From Dyadobacter fermentans (GTDB lineage: Bacteria > Bacteroidota > Bacteroidia > Cytophagales > Spirosomataceae): a DNA stretch of 64,000 nucleotides. How positions within the stretch are numbered: position 1 is the first letter of the stretch; each line of letters starts with the position of its first letter. A program made the position numbers and the translations under genes. Below the pieces are notes generated by a model. That model saw nothing but the letters and a program-made list of their open reading frames with translations, had not been told where the DNA came from and did not search any database. Shown piece by piece: positions 44,732 to 55,200 of this stretch. The DNA lies in assembly GCF_019924045.1 (NCBI RefSeq), contig NZ_JAHXBN010000027.1, forward strand, positions 1 through 64,000. The letters are read 5' to 3'.

Positions 44732-44732
44732 T

Positions 44733-46022
44733 ATGAACAATGCGAAAACTTACGAGCAACTTCTCCGGGAAAACGCCGAGCTGAACCTGCGTCTGGAAGA
44801 GGCCACCGACACGATCGATGCCATTCGTACCGGCCAGATCGACGCGCTCGTAGTGAACGACGCCAACGCCGGGCATCAGCTTTACACGCTCAAAACAGCC
44901 GACCATTCCTACCGGGTATTCATCGAAAAAATGAACGAAGGCGCCGTTACGCTGAATGAGGACGGCATCATTCTTTACGCCAATTCCCGGTTTGCCTCGA
45001 TGCTTGGCGCAACGTTGCCGGACATTGTCGGGAAGCTTTTCGAAACGTTTGTTTCCGGCGACTGCCGGCCGATGTTCCGGGAGGTATTCACGACGGCATG
45101 GCACAAGGACGTGCAAATTGAATTGAAGGTTTCCAAAAACAAAGGCACGGTGCCCTGCCAGCTCTCCCTGACGGTCCTGCAACTAGATGAGGGCCCATCA
45201 CTGAGCGTGATCATCACCGACCTCACTTTTCAAAAAAACATCCAGCGCCTCCTGAAAGAAAACAACCAGCGGCTCACCATCGCCAATACCGAGCTGGAAG
45301 CGAGCAATCACGATTTGCAGCAGTTCGCCTCGATCGCTTCCCATGATCTTCAGGAGCCTTTGAGGAAGATATTGATTTTTGCGAATATGATCAGGGACAG
45401 GCACGCCAAAGACCTTCCTGCTGAAAGCCAGAGGTATCTCGACAAAATCATTTCGTCCTCGCAGCGAATGCGCTCGATGGCGTCAGATATCCTGAATTAT
45501 TCCGGACTAACAACGAACCCGGAAACTTTTGACCAGGTAGACCTGGAAGCGGTAATCGCCGAAATCCTGGACGATTATGATTTGCTGTTGCAGGAGCGAA
45601 ACGTGGAAGTGATTGTGAACGAGCTGACGATGGTAGAAGGGAACCGTGGGCAAATCAAACAGGTTTTCCAGAACCTGATCAGCAATTCCATCAAATTTTC
45701 AAGACAAGACAGGCCACCGGTTATCCGGATCTTTTGCAACCCTGCGAACCCCGCATCCGGGGAAACAGATGAAGGCGCATTTTGCCACATCGTCGTAGCC
45801 GACAATGGCATCGGCTTTGAAAAGGAATATCAGGAAAGGATATTCTCACTTTTCGAACGGCTCAACAACAAGGACCAGTATGAAGGCTCGGGAATCGGGC
45901 TCTCTATCACCAGGAAAATCATCGAACGCCATCATGGGACAATTTCTGCCGAAAGCATCCCGGGAGAAGGTGCCCGCTTCACGATCAGCCTGCCTGTGAA
46001 GCAGCCAAAAAGTGAGGGCTGA
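44733..46022 (+). CDS. PAS-domain histidine kinase in the kai operon
   Basis: 429 residues from ATG 44733, one base after the kaiB stop. An N-terminal coiled coil (AELNLRLEEATDTIDAIR) leads to one PAS domain at 65-175 (EDGIILYANSRFASMLG), a second coiled coil at 180-200, HisKA with His204 (ASHDLQEPLRKI) and a HATPase with N box (NLISNSIKFS) and GSGIGLSI. There is no transmembrane segment. In known clock output pathways a PAS kinase (SasA-like) reads KaiC state. This one lacks the KaiB-like sensor domain of SasA, so the parallel is loose. Confidence 0.9.
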   Translation: MNNAKTYEQLLRENAELNLRLEEATDTIDAIRTGQIDALVVNDANAGHQLYTLKTADHSYRVFIEKMNEGAVTLNEDGIILYANSRFASMLGATLPDIVGKLFETFVSGDCRPMFREVFTTAWHKDVQIELKVSKNKGTVPCQLSLTVLQLDEGPSLSVIITDLTFQKNIQRLLKENNQRLTIANTELEASNHDLQQFASIASHDLQEPLRKILIFANMIRDRHAKDLPAESQRYLDKIISSSQRMRSMASDILNYSGLTTNPETFDQVDLEAVIAEILDDYDLLLQERNVEVIVNELTMVEGNRGQIKQVFQNLISNSIKFSRQDRPPVIRIFCNPANPASGETDEGAFCHIVVADNGIGFEKEYQERIFSLFERLNNKDQYEGSGIGLSITRKIIERHHGTISAESIPGEGARFTISLPVKQPKSEG

Positions 46023-46257
46023 TACAGCATCCATCTTCGCAAGTAGTCGGCGACAACATTTCGTGTCCCGCAAATCTTTCATGAACCTTTAACTAATTGG
46101 GATTGACCGAATATTTCGAAACGGTTAAATATCCCATAACCTTCTGCAATTGGCTCGAAAAGAATTATAAATTGCAACATCTGGTAGCTTATGACTCCGT
46201 CCGGCACTCGACTACCAGGTTCAGAATACTTGCAAACACTATCCCTTACTTTTTAGC

Positions 46258-46974
46258 ATGACAGAAAGAGAACCAGGAGTTCAGCGTCTTTATCCGTCGA
46301 TTTTCGGAAAACTAGCCACCCGTTACTATTGTCTTCGCCAACTTCGCCAGGCCATTGAAGACGTTATCCAGGAATTTGTAGCGCGCGATTCAAAAAAACT
46401 GACTGTGGCCGACTACGGTTGCGGAGGCCGGCCCTACGAATCACTGATAGCACCATTCGTTCACAAGTACATCGGCATCGACCTGGCCGGGAACAAGCTC
46501 GCCGACATCCTCATTTCTCCCGAAGGGCAGATCGAGCTGCCCGACGAAAGTCTCGACGTGGTCATATCGACCCAGGTGCTGGAACACGTGGTGAATCCGC
46601 CTGAATACCTGAAAGAAGCACTGAGAGTGCTAAAACCTGACGGTCAGCTGATCCTGACTACACACGGGTACTGGATGTTCCACCCCGATCCCACCGATTA
46701 CTGGCGGTGGACCTCAGCCGGATTACGGAAAGTGGTAACCGATGCCGGTTTTGAAGTGATCCATTTCAGAGGTATCGTCGGCCGGGCGGCCGCAGGCATG
46801 CAACTCTGCCAGGACGGCTTCACATTTGCCATTCCGCCATCCTTTCGCCCGGTTCTCGCATTGATATTCCAGCCTCTCATTTACCTGCTGGACAAAATAC
46901 CCTCGCAAGCTGGCAAGGACAAAGATTCCGCTACGTATATTCTTGTAGCGAAGAAGCGGGTTCCAACAGTTTAG
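46258..46974 (+). CDS. Class I SAM-dependent methyltransferase
   Basis: 238 residues. Motif I is VADYGCGGRPYESLI, then YIGIDLAGN, the motif LDVVISTQVLEHVVNP and an RVLKPDGQLILTTHGYW strand. It belongs to the broad Methyltransf_11 group and its substrate is unknown. A C-terminal hydrophobic segment (VLALIFQPLIYLLD) may contact a lipid or the membrane. The start is preceded by 235 bp without a gene; I see no clear promoter there. It converges on the MTHFR-like gene with a 17-bp gap. Confidence 0.88.
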   Translation: MTEREPGVQRLYPSIFGKLATRYYCLRQLRQAIEDVIQEFVARDSKKLTVADYGCGGRPYESLIAPFVHKYIGIDLAGNKLADILISPEGQIELPDESLDVVISTQVLEHVVNPPEYLKEALRVLKPDGQLILTTHGYWMFHPDPTDYWRWTSAGLRKVVTDAGFEVIHFRGIVGRAAAGMQLCQDGFTFAIPPSFRPVLALIFQPLIYLLDKIPSQAGKDKDSATYILVAKKRVPTV

Positions 46975-46991
46975 TTAAATCATCGAGCGGC

Positions 46992-47969
46992 TCAACCCGG
47001 AAATTGCGTAGGTCGGAGAATGGTTTGTGCATTCTCCGATTTCCGCACGCCCCTATCTTTCAGCATCTGGCTGATCTGGCGTGCCATATAAATCGATGCT
47101 TCGATTTCCGCTTTACGGATAGCCACGCTTTCGATGTTGAAACCAAATGGAATGGAGCGTTCCATACAGAATGTCGTGAGCTCAGAGGCGATATCAAGGC
47201 AGATATTGACCGATCGTTCCAGAATATCTTCGGATTTCCGCAGATCTTCCTTCACATCCTCCGGCACATTGATACCGAGCCAATCCATAAATTGCAACGT
47301 TTTTTCAGAGCCACAGGCCGTAATCGTGAAAATAATCGTCGGTGGGGTTATTTGCTCGCGATCGCAGCGACGCGCGAGGTCGTCGATCACCTGCCGGGCA
47401 TATTCGAGATTGAATACACATTGTGAAATGAAGTACGATACTCCGCATTCCATCTTGTCGAGGATCCGCGTATCCTCGTCTTGGAGGATCTTATGGCGCT
47501 CTGGAATCGTCACGGCACCTATAACGGATGTTTCCTCATTCTTGCGCCAGATTTTATAAGCTTCCGGCAAGCTCGTCTTCACAGGAAAGTCCGGCGCGGG
47601 CACGCCTACAAATACCGGATAGAAATTTCGTTTGTTCAATGCTTCCAGCCATTCCGAGAGCTCTTCCGCGGAAAACTTGCCGGCGGGCCGATAGATGATT
47701 TTCGGGACGTCCAAACTGTCGAGATACTCCGAAGCGAAATGCATCGGGTCGAGCGAATTCATGAACGGGAAAGGCCTTTCCTCTTTCGTGCGGGCAGATT
47801 CGTCCTGCACGTCATATACTACCAATGCATCAATATCCAGGGTGGCGAGTCGCTCCATGGTCTTCTGGGCGATTTCGGCAACGCGTTCAATAGTGGTGTC
47901 GGCTTTGGGTGGCGTGATACCGTAAAGTACCACTCCTGATTCTTGGGATTTGATCTTGTTTAGAAACAT
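46992..47969 (-). CDS. Methylenetetrahydrofolate reductase-like protein
   Basis: 325 residues. A TIM-barrel like that of MetF is suggested by GVVLYGITPPKADTTIERVAEIAQ at the N-terminus, ALVVYDVQDESARTKEERPF, and ECGVSYFISQCVFNLEYARQVIDDL with IIFTITACGSEKTLQFMDWLGI. It is somewhat longer than MetF and the conserved FAD-contacting residues cannot all be placed, so it may use a different C1 donor or be a paralogue of MTHFR. No methionine synthase gene lies nearby. Confidence 0.75.
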   Translation of the reverse strand: MFLNKIKSQESGVVLYGITPPKADTTIERVAEIAQKTMERLATLDIDALVVYDVQDESARTKEERPFPFMNSLDPMHFASEYLDSLDVPKIIYRPAGKFSAEELSEWLEALNKRNFYPVFVGVPAPDFPVKTSLPEAYKIWRKNEETSVIGAVTIPERHKILQDEDTRILDKMECGVSYFISQCVFNLEYARQVIDDLARRCDREQITPPTIIFTITACGSEKTLQFMDWLGINVPEDVKEDLRKSEDILERSVNICLDIASELTTFCMERSIPFGFNIESVAIRKAEIEASIYMARQISQMLKDRGVRKSENAQTILRPTQFPG

Positions 47970-48327
47970 GACATTACTGAATGGGCTTCCTGCCGCTTCT
48001 CTTAAAAGAATATCTGCTATATGGACGTTGTCCTACGGTTGTGTATAGCACTTTCGTCCATTCTTCAAACTAAACATCATTTTCTGGATTTATTACTACC
48101 GGATTTTCCTTACTACGCATTTTTTTATCAATCAGCATGCCGGTCGCCGCTATCCCGCGCATAGCCACCCGGTCGTTTGATCAGTTACTACCAGCCGAAA
48201 ATTACACTTGAGCTACCTTCCGGTATACCGTTTTTTGCTCAGGTCCAACGCAAAAAATTTGCCCGCAACGGAAAGGTATATACCGGCACCGCATTACTTA
48301 GTAAATCGAATCAATACATTACAAGTC
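47970..48327. other. Gene-free divergent region with two palindromes
   Basis: This 358-bp region between the MTHFR-like and Gfo/Idh/MocA genes holds no supportable gene. It has two 10-bp palindromes, CGGTATACCG at 48221-48230 and GGTATATACC at 48275-48284, whose centres are 54 bp apart (about five helical turns), both upstream of the oxidoreductase ATG at 48328. Confidence 0.5.
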
Positions 48328-49674
48328 ATGGCTAACAGACGCGAATTTTTAAAAACTACCGCAGCAGGCTCGCTGGGGATCGCCATCGGCGGCACGGCCA
48401 TGGGTTTCAGCCCCAAAAGCTACAACCGCATTATCGGCGCGAACGACCGCATCCGAGTAGCGACGATCGGAGTCAACAGCCGGGGTAAAAGCATGAGCGG
48501 AACCTTCGCAGGTCAGAAAAATACAGAAGTAGGCACCGTTTGCGACGTTGACGAGCGAGCTATCCCGAAAGCCATCGAGGCCGTAATGGAGGCCAGGCAA
48601 ACCGCCAAACCCAAATCCGAAAAAGACTGCCGTAAGGTACTGGAAGACAAGTCGATCGACGCCATATACATCGCTACACCGGACCACTGGCACGCACCGC
48701 TCACGATCATGGGCTGCCAGGCGGGCAAGCATGTGTATGTAGAGAAACCATTGAGCCATAACCCGCGCGAAGGCGAGCTCGCAGTCGAGGCCGCGCGTAA
48801 GTACAAGCGGGTGGTGCAAATGGGCGCGCAGCGCAGGTCCGCCCCGGTGCTTACGGAAGGCATTAAACAGCTGCACCAGGGCATTATCGGGCGTGTGTAT
48901 CTGGCTAAAACATGGTATACCAATAAAAGAAAGGCCACTTACCTGAAACCCGGCACGGTACCCTCCTGGCTCGACTACGAACTTTGGCAAGGCCCCGCTC
49001 CGCGCATGCCTTACAAGGAGGGCCTGATCCATTACGACTGGCATTGGTTCTGGCACTGGGGCACCGGCGAAGCGCTCAACAACGGCACGCACGAGGTGGA
49101 TGTGGCGCGCTGGGGCCTTGGCGTGGACTTCCCGACGCGCGTCAGCTCGGTGGGCGGGCGGTACGAGTTCAAAGACGACTGGGAGACGCCCGACACGCAG
49201 ATCGTCGCGATGGATTACCCCGGCCGCGTTTCGCTCGTCTGGGAATCGAGAAGTTCCAATGGGCGCAAAATCGAAGGTCAAGACCGGGGAATCATTTTTT
49301 ATGGTGAAAACGGCAGCCTCGACACCGGCGGCGACTCCTACAAGGTGTACGATCTCGACGGCAAGCTCATCAAAGAAGTAAATTCCCCTACCGAGGAAGC
49401 CGGTATGCAGGGCCGGAACCTGGCCAGCCCCAGCCTGGGCATGGACAACCTCCACGTGGCCGATTTCCTCGACGCGATCCGCAATAACCGCAAGCCGAAT
49501 TGCGACGTCGAACTGGGTTACAAGAGCGTCGTGGCCATGCAGCTCGGCAATATCGCCTGGCGGGTAGGCCGCGACCTGAAAATCGATCCGAAGAACGGGC
49601 ACATTATCGGCGATAAGGAAGCCGAGAAACTCTGGTCACGCGAGTATGCCAAGGGCTGGGACCCGATTGTGTAA
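48328..49674 (+). CDS. Tat-exported Gfo/Idh/MocA-family oxidoreductase
   Basis: 448 residues from ATG 48328, with a twin-arginine leader NRREFLKTTAAGSLGIAIGG. Rossmann fold IRVATIGVNSRGKSM, then SIDAIYIATPDHWHAPL and the catalytic motif HVYVEKPL, followed by a C-terminal substrate domain with HYDWHWFWHWGTGEALNNGTHEVDVARWGL. The family uses NAD(P) to oxidise or reduce sugars and sugar derivatives; this exported subgroup often stands near SusCD genes. The strong upstream palindromes may control it. A terminator follows at 49682. Confidence 0.92.
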   Translation: MANRREFLKTTAAGSLGIAIGGTAMGFSPKSYNRIIGANDRIRVATIGVNSRGKSMSGTFAGQKNTEVGTVCDVDERAIPKAIEAVMEARQTAKPKSEKDCRKVLEDKSIDAIYIATPDHWHAPLTIMGCQAGKHVYVEKPLSHNPREGELAVEAARKYKRVVQMGAQRRSAPVLTEGIKQLHQGIIGRVYLAKTWYTNKRKATYLKPGTVPSWLDYELWQGPAPRMPYKEGLIHYDWHWFWHWGTGEALNNGTHEVDVARWGLGVDFPTRVSSVGGRYEFKDDWETPDTQIVAMDYPGRVSLVWESRSSNGRKIEGQDRGIIFYGENGSLDTGGDSYKVYDLDGKLIKEVNSPTEEAGMQGRNLASPSLGMDNLHVADFLDAIRNNRKPNCDVELGYKSVVAMQLGNIAWRVGRDLKIDPKNGHIIGDKEAEKLWSREYAKGWDPIV

Positions 49675-49681
49675 ATGCATA

Positions 49682-49709
49682 GCCCCTGCAGATGAACTTT
49701 TGCAGGGGC
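49682..49709. terminator. Bidirectional terminator between oxidoreductase and DoxX genes
   Basis: GCCCCTGCA at 49682-49690 pairs with TGCAGGGGC at 49701-49709 around a 10-nt loop between convergent genes. Confidence 0.7.
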
Positions 49710-49731
49710 AAATTCCTCTTTCCCACCCCTA

Positions 49732-50181
49732 TTACCCGGCAGCCGACAACTGCCTGTCGACCGAAAACCGTCCGCTGCCTTGCACGATAACCGCCAGCGC
49801 CAGCCCGATCACGAGCAAATGGTATTCATAGCCCTCGCCCTGCTGGTTGCCGAACCAGTTCATGAAGAAGCCGTTCTGCGCGTGTTGGCCTACAAAAATA
49901 ATCCCGGTAAACAGCCCGATGATGGCCACAGACCAAAGCCGTGACGCGAACCCGGCGATCAGGGCGATCGCTCCCGCAAACTCGATCAGGATCACCAGGA
50001 AGGCGAGCAGCCAGGGTATTTGAAGGGTTTGAGTAAAAAACTGCATTTCACCATCGAAACCGGGGCCACCGAACCAGCCCAACACTTTTTGCGCGCCATG
50101 CGGGAAGAGGATCAAACCTATTGTAAGCCGGAGAATAAGGCCGGTCCAGTCGTTGTTCGTTTTAAAAATGATTGCTTTCAT
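49732..50181 (-). CDS. DoxX family membrane protein
   Basis: 149 residues from ATG 50181, preferred to a longer start. Four hydrophobic helices are visible (LILRLTIGLILFPHGAQKVLG, LLAFLVILIEFAGAIALIAGF, WSVAIIGLFTGIIFVG, and YHLLVIGLALAVIVQGSG). The conserved FPHGAQK near the N-terminus and a short C-terminal tail fit DoxX. Members are linked to quinone or thiosulfate metabolism and stress, role uncertain here. A Crp/Fnr gene lies 75 bp upstream on the same strand. Confidence 0.88.
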   Translation of the reverse strand: MKAIIFKTNNDWTGLILRLTIGLILFPHGAQKVLGWFGGPGFDGEMQFFTQTLQIPWLLAFLVILIEFAGAIALIAGFASRLWSVAIIGLFTGIIFVGQHAQNGFFMNWFGNQQGEGYEYHLLVIGLALAVIVQGSGRFSVDRQLSAAG

Positions 50182-50256
50182 TACTTTGTCAATGGTTGTT
50201 TGAGGCAGCAAAGGACCGGAAAGCGGCGGTCGAAAAAATTAAAGTAGTTGAAGAAA

Positions 50257-50838
50257 TCAGCCCTCCATTAATTTTTTACGGAGCATGCTGAGAAATACGG
50301 GCGTAATGCCGAGGTACGCGGCGATTTGCTTTTGCGGAATACGCTGCCCGAAGGCCGGATATTTACGGATAAATTCCCCGTACCGGCCCGCGGCATCCAA
50401 CGAAAGCGACTGGTTGATCCGCTCCATGTGGGCAATGAATGCATTTTGCAGCAGTATTCTAAAAAAACGCTCCATTTTAGGCACCTGCTCGTAAAGCTGG
50501 TCGAGGTCGGGCTTCGTGATTTGCAGCAGCTCGGTATCCTCCAAAGCTTCGATATGATAGCGGCTTTCCCGGCCCGTCAGAAAGCTGAGCAGATCGCCTA
50601 CCCACCAGCCTTCAATCCCGAACATCAGGATATGCTCGAAACCGTTTTCATCAAGCGAATACACTTTCACACACCCTTTCACAATGAAATTCTCCGACCT
50701 GCACACCTCGCCCTGCCGCAAAAGAAACGCTTTCCGCTTCAACACTTTCGGTTGAAAAAGCGATAGCAAGAACTCCGCCTCGCCCGCATCGAGCTGAACA
50801 TGGTTTCCGATATTTTGAAGTAACAAGCTGGTATTCAT
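50257..50838 (-). CDS. Crp/Fnr family transcriptional regulator next to doxX
   Basis: 193 residues. cNMP-binding-like domain at 5-125 (AFLLRQGEVCRSENFIVKGCVKVYSL), dimer helix, then a winged helix FGQRIPQKQIAAYLGITPVFLSMLRKKL. As in the other copy in this window, the phosphate-binding cassette is not obvious. It lies immediately upstream of the DoxX gene and codirectional with it, the same order seen for the first Crp/Fnr and AhpD-like gene. Confidence 0.88.
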   Translation of the reverse strand: MNTSLLLQNIGNHVQLDAGEAEFLLSLFQPKVLKRKAFLLRQGEVCRSENFIVKGCVKVYSLDENGFEHILMFGIEGWWVGDLLSFLTGRESRYHIEALEDTELLQITKPDLDQLYEQVPKMERFFRILLQNAFIAHMERINQSLSLDAAGRYGEFIRKYPAFGQRIPQKQIAAYLGITPVFLSMLRKKLMEG

Positions 50839-50986
50839 TCCACGGCGTTTGTTGGCTGCCTAAAACTAGTTCTTTTGAAGCATCCCGTCAAATTCCCAGA
50901 TCCTGCAATCAAGCCCACAAACAGGTTAAAGAAGTATACATCTGACGTTCAATACTTTTAACGGATAATTCATCAACTCCCGTCCC

Positions 50987-51865
50987 ATGAAACCGATCGT
51001 CTTTATTATAATACTTGCAGCGCCGGCCAGCACACCGCTGTTTGCGCAAACTTCCGACAATGCGGAAATTGAGCGAATGTACGATGAAGACCAGTCTGCC
51101 CGGAAAGTCGCCAACATCAACTGGACCCGACTCAACAAAGCAGACTCGCTGAGACGTCGGAGAGTTGACGAGCTCCTGGATTCCAACAAAGTCCGCACCG
51201 GACAAGATTTTTACCGAAGTGCGATGATCTTTCAGCATGGCTCAGATACGCTCGCTTCGGCAAAGGCTATCAAATTAATGAAGCAAGCCCTCTATTTGGA
51301 CAGTACTGTAGACAAATGGCTGCTCGCCGCCGCCATCGACAGGCACTTAATGCGAAAAGGAATGCCGCAGATCTATGGCACGCAATATGTCATGATGGGG
51401 CAGAATGGAAAGTGGCAGCGCTATCAGATCGACACCACGAAGGTTACCGACCAGGAACGCCGCGATTATCATGTCGAAACACTGGCGGAACAGCTCGTAA
51501 AGGAGCGCCGGATGAACCTGCGTCCGATTCTCGAATACCACCAGGCGGGCAAATCAGTGGATGAAACGGCAGCATTTATACGAACGGAAGTTCAAAAAGG
51601 TGCAAGCTCATTGTACGATGTAAGTGAGGCAGGCATCAATTCATTCGGATATAAAATAATGGGCACCCCTTCGGAAGCAGTCAAAATATTCAAGCTCAAC
51701 ACGGAGCTTTACCCCACAGGTTTCAACACATTCGACAGTTATGGCGAATGCCTCATGAAGTTAGGCCGGAAAAAAGAGGCGATCGCGGCTTATCAGAAAT
51801 CACTTTCTCTGAATCCTCAAAATGACAACGCCAGAACTGTTCTCGCAACCCTCCTCAACCGGTAA
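50987..51865 (+). CDS. Exported protein with DUF6624-like N-terminal part and TPR
   Basis: 292 residues with a signal peptide (IVFIIILAAPASTPLFAQ). Residues 28-160 resemble the DUF6624 pattern (MYDEDQSAR, then a helical section). Residues 220-290 contain TPR-like helices ending in GRKKEAIAAYQKSLSLNPQNDNARTVLATLL. There is no catalytic motif. It is probably a periplasmic protein of unknown role. The following 363 bp have no gene. Confidence 0.78.
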   Translation: MKPIVFIIILAAPASTPLFAQTSDNAEIERMYDEDQSARKVANINWTRLNKADSLRRRRVDELLDSNKVRTGQDFYRSAMIFQHGSDTLASAKAIKLMKQALYLDSTVDKWLLAAAIDRHLMRKGMPQIYGTQYVMMGQNGKWQRYQIDTTKVTDQERRDYHVETLAEQLVKERRMNLRPILEYHQAGKSVDETAAFIRTEVQKGASSLYDVSEAGINSFGYKIMGTPSEAVKIFKLNTELYPTGFNTFDSYGECLMKLGRKKEAIAAYQKSLSLNPQNDNARTVLATLLNR

Positions 51866-52228
51866 CCAATGCGTTTCGGGCTCACGCCCTGCTGCCCAGT
51901 ATCTTGCCTTCACTGCACCTCTGTCCTGGGTGCATTTTAATCTTAATTTAAGGCCATTTTAACGGCGTTTAAATCTGCACGGGCCTTTTTTGGACTATAT
52001 TTTTCAAAAATATTAATATCTCCCTCCCCCTGACATCAAAACCGAATTACGCCTGCTGAGCGGCATAGAGCGTTGGCATAGCCATGTTCGGAAATTACTA
52101 AAACCTGAAATTATTACTAAACCTGTTTGAAAATCATGACACATATCCGCTCCCCGTCGCGCCCGTACGGACGCCCCTCCACGTATTTTTTGACACAAAA
52201 CGCTTGATAAACACTAACTAATTTCTAC
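51866..52228. other. Gene-free region before the second SusC gene
   Basis: These 363 bp hold no supportable gene. A weak hairpin at 51914-51934 (TGCACC with GGTGCA) followed by TTTTAA may end the preceding gene. The rest is the presumed promoter region of the SusC operon. Confidence 0.4.
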
Positions 52229-55200
52229 ATGAAAAGTGATGTACAACCGCCCGTCCTGCGGTCGGGATGGATTATGAAAATAGTCCTGCTAAACCTGTTG
52301 CTCCTGATATCGCTGTGCTCGTATGCCCGCGCAGCCACCGACAAGAAAATCACCGGTAAAGTTGTAGACTCCAAAGACGCTTCCCCGCTTCCCGGCGTGA
52401 ATGTACTCATCAAGGGGACGGGCATCGGTACTTCGACGGATGCTTCCGGAAATTACGAAATCAATGTCCCCAACGAATCCAGCGCACTGGTATTCAGCTT
52501 TGTAGGGTTTACCAGCCAGGAAATTACCGTCGGCAACCAGTCGGCGATTGACGTGAACCTGGCTACCGATGCGAAGGCTTTAACAGAAGTGGTGGTCATC
52601 GGGTACGGTACCGTCCGCAAATCGGACCTTACGGGCGCCGTAGCTACCATTAAAGGCGAGCAGTTGGTAGACAAGCCCGTACCGAACGTTTCCCAGGCGC
52701 TGCAAGGTAAAATTGCGGGCGTCGAGGTGAGCGTCAACAGCAATGCGCCCGGTGCTGCGGCCAAGGTGCGCGTGCGCGGTATCGGCTCCATCAACTCCAA
52801 CATTGACCCGCTCTACGTCGTGGACGGGGTAATCGGGGTGGATGGCAACTCGATCAACCCGAACGACATTGCCTCGCTCGAAGTGCTCAAAGACGCCTCT
52901 TCGACAGCCATTTATGGCGCCAGGGGTGCCAACGGGGTGATTATGATTACGACCAAACGCGGCCGCGCGGGCGCCATGAAAGTTTCCTATGACGGAAATG
53001 TGAACGTCAGCGATCTCTACCGCCACGTCAAGACCCTGAATTCCGACGAATTTGTGAAGGTTTACAATGAAGCCTACGCCAACGGCACCAAATTCGACCC
53101 GGCTGGTGGTACCTGGGCGCCTCCGGCAGCCCTCAATCATGCGAACTTCCCACTCCTGTTCGATGCCAACGACAAGCCGTTATACAATACCAACTGGGAG
53201 AAAGAAGTGTACAAGCCTGCCATCTCGACGAACCATTCGCTTAACTTCCAGGGCGGTAACGACAAGACGTTGTTCAGCCTCTCGCTCGGCTATCTGAACC
53301 AGAATGGACTTATGGCGACTTCTGCCTTCAAACGGTACAATCTCCGGTTCACGGTGGATACGGATGTCAACAAATGGCTGAAAGTAGGCGGAAGCCTGTC
53401 GCTGATCAACAGCCGCCAGCGCATGGTATCCGACGGTAACGGCGGGTTGAATGTGCCCCGCATGGTGTCCGAAGAAGTGCCGATCCTCCCTGTAAAATAT
53501 CCTGACGGCACCTGGGCCGGTAACAACGACATCGCCGGATTGGAAGGCGGGCCGAACCCCGTGAATATCGCCCACAACCGGTACACGATCAATAATACGC
53601 TCCAATCGCTCGGCAATACCTATTTACTTTTCCACATTGCCAAGGACCTTGATTTCAAAACCGATCTTGGGTTCAACCTCCAATCTCAGAAAAACAACTT
53701 CTTCTCCTCCCAGAACCTGGCGCACATGTCGGCCGATCAGGGCGGGGTAGCTAATATCCGGGGCTACCTCAACACCTACTGGCAGTCGGAGAACTACCTG
53801 ACCTGGAACAAGACGATCAACCAGCGGCACCGCATTACGGCATTGCTCGGGGCATCGTGGCAGCAGTACAACCAGGAAACCGATTTCGTTGAAACCCAGA
53901 ATTTTATCGATGATATTTTCCAATGGCATACCCTCGGCTCCGGTTCTGTAAGAAGCTCCTCTACCTCAGCCGATTACAAATGGGCCATGAATTCGTATTT
54001 CGCCCGCGCGACCTATAACCTGGATGAGAAATACCTCTTCACGGCGACGGGCCGCTACGATGGTTCGTCGAAATTCGGGGCGAACAACAAATATGCATTC
54101 TTCCCCTCGGTAGGTGCCGCATGGCGTGTGTCCGAAGAAGGTTTCCTGAAAGGCAACAAGACCATCACCAATCTGAAAGTACGCGCGAGCTATGGGCTTT
54201 CGGGCAACCAGGAGATCGGTCAGTATCAATCCATTGCACAAATCCAGCCCGGTACCACCAATGCTACCAGCACGGTGCTGAATGGCGCATTGCAATCGAC
54301 CTTGCTGCCGAGCTATCTGGGTAACCCTAACCTGAAATGGGAAAGGTCTTTGCAGTTCGATGCCGGCGTGGAGTTAGGTATCCGCGAGAACATCGACCTG
54401 ACGGTGGATTACTACAACCGCGTCACCAAAGACCTGCTGCTCCAAGCGCCTATTCCATGGTCGGCTGGTGAAGTGAATGCGAATGTGTACCAAAACGTAG
54501 GCTCGGTTCGGAACTCGGGTTTTGAAGTGAGCCTGAACACAACGAACATCGAAACACGCAATTTTTCATGGACCACCAACTTCATATTTGCGACCAACGC
54601 CAACAAGATCCTGAAACTGAACAAGGGCAACGCCGACATTTTCCCCGGCCCTAATTTCCTCGGCCAGACCAACATCCTGCGTGTGGGCGAGCCGATCGGA
54701 TCGCTGTACGGCATGACGAGGATCGGGACTTACAGCACCGACGAAGCAGCCCTCGCCGCCGAGCATAACCTGAAACCAGGCGACAGAAAGTACATTTACA
54801 ATGCCGATGGAAGCAATTATTACAGCATTATCGGCCGTACCACGCCCAAATGGACCGGCAGCTTCAACAGTACCATGAAGTACAAAGGCTGGGATTTCTC
54901 TTTCAATATCCGTTTTGTGGAAGGCTTAAATACCGCGGCGACGTTCAAGCACTCGGTGGAAGACAGGCAGACCATCGCGAACAGCCTCGCTACCGTGCTG
55001 AATGCCTGGACGCCTACCAACCAGAACACGATGATTTCGCAGGTGCGTAACTACAAATTCGCGCAGGATTCGCATTTCGATACCTGGTGGGTAGAAAACG
55101 GCTCATTTATCCGCGGCCAGAACTTCATGCTCGGCTACTCGTTCAACGACCCTGTTCTGGAAAAACTGAGAATCGACCGCCTGCGCCTGTATGCAAGTGT

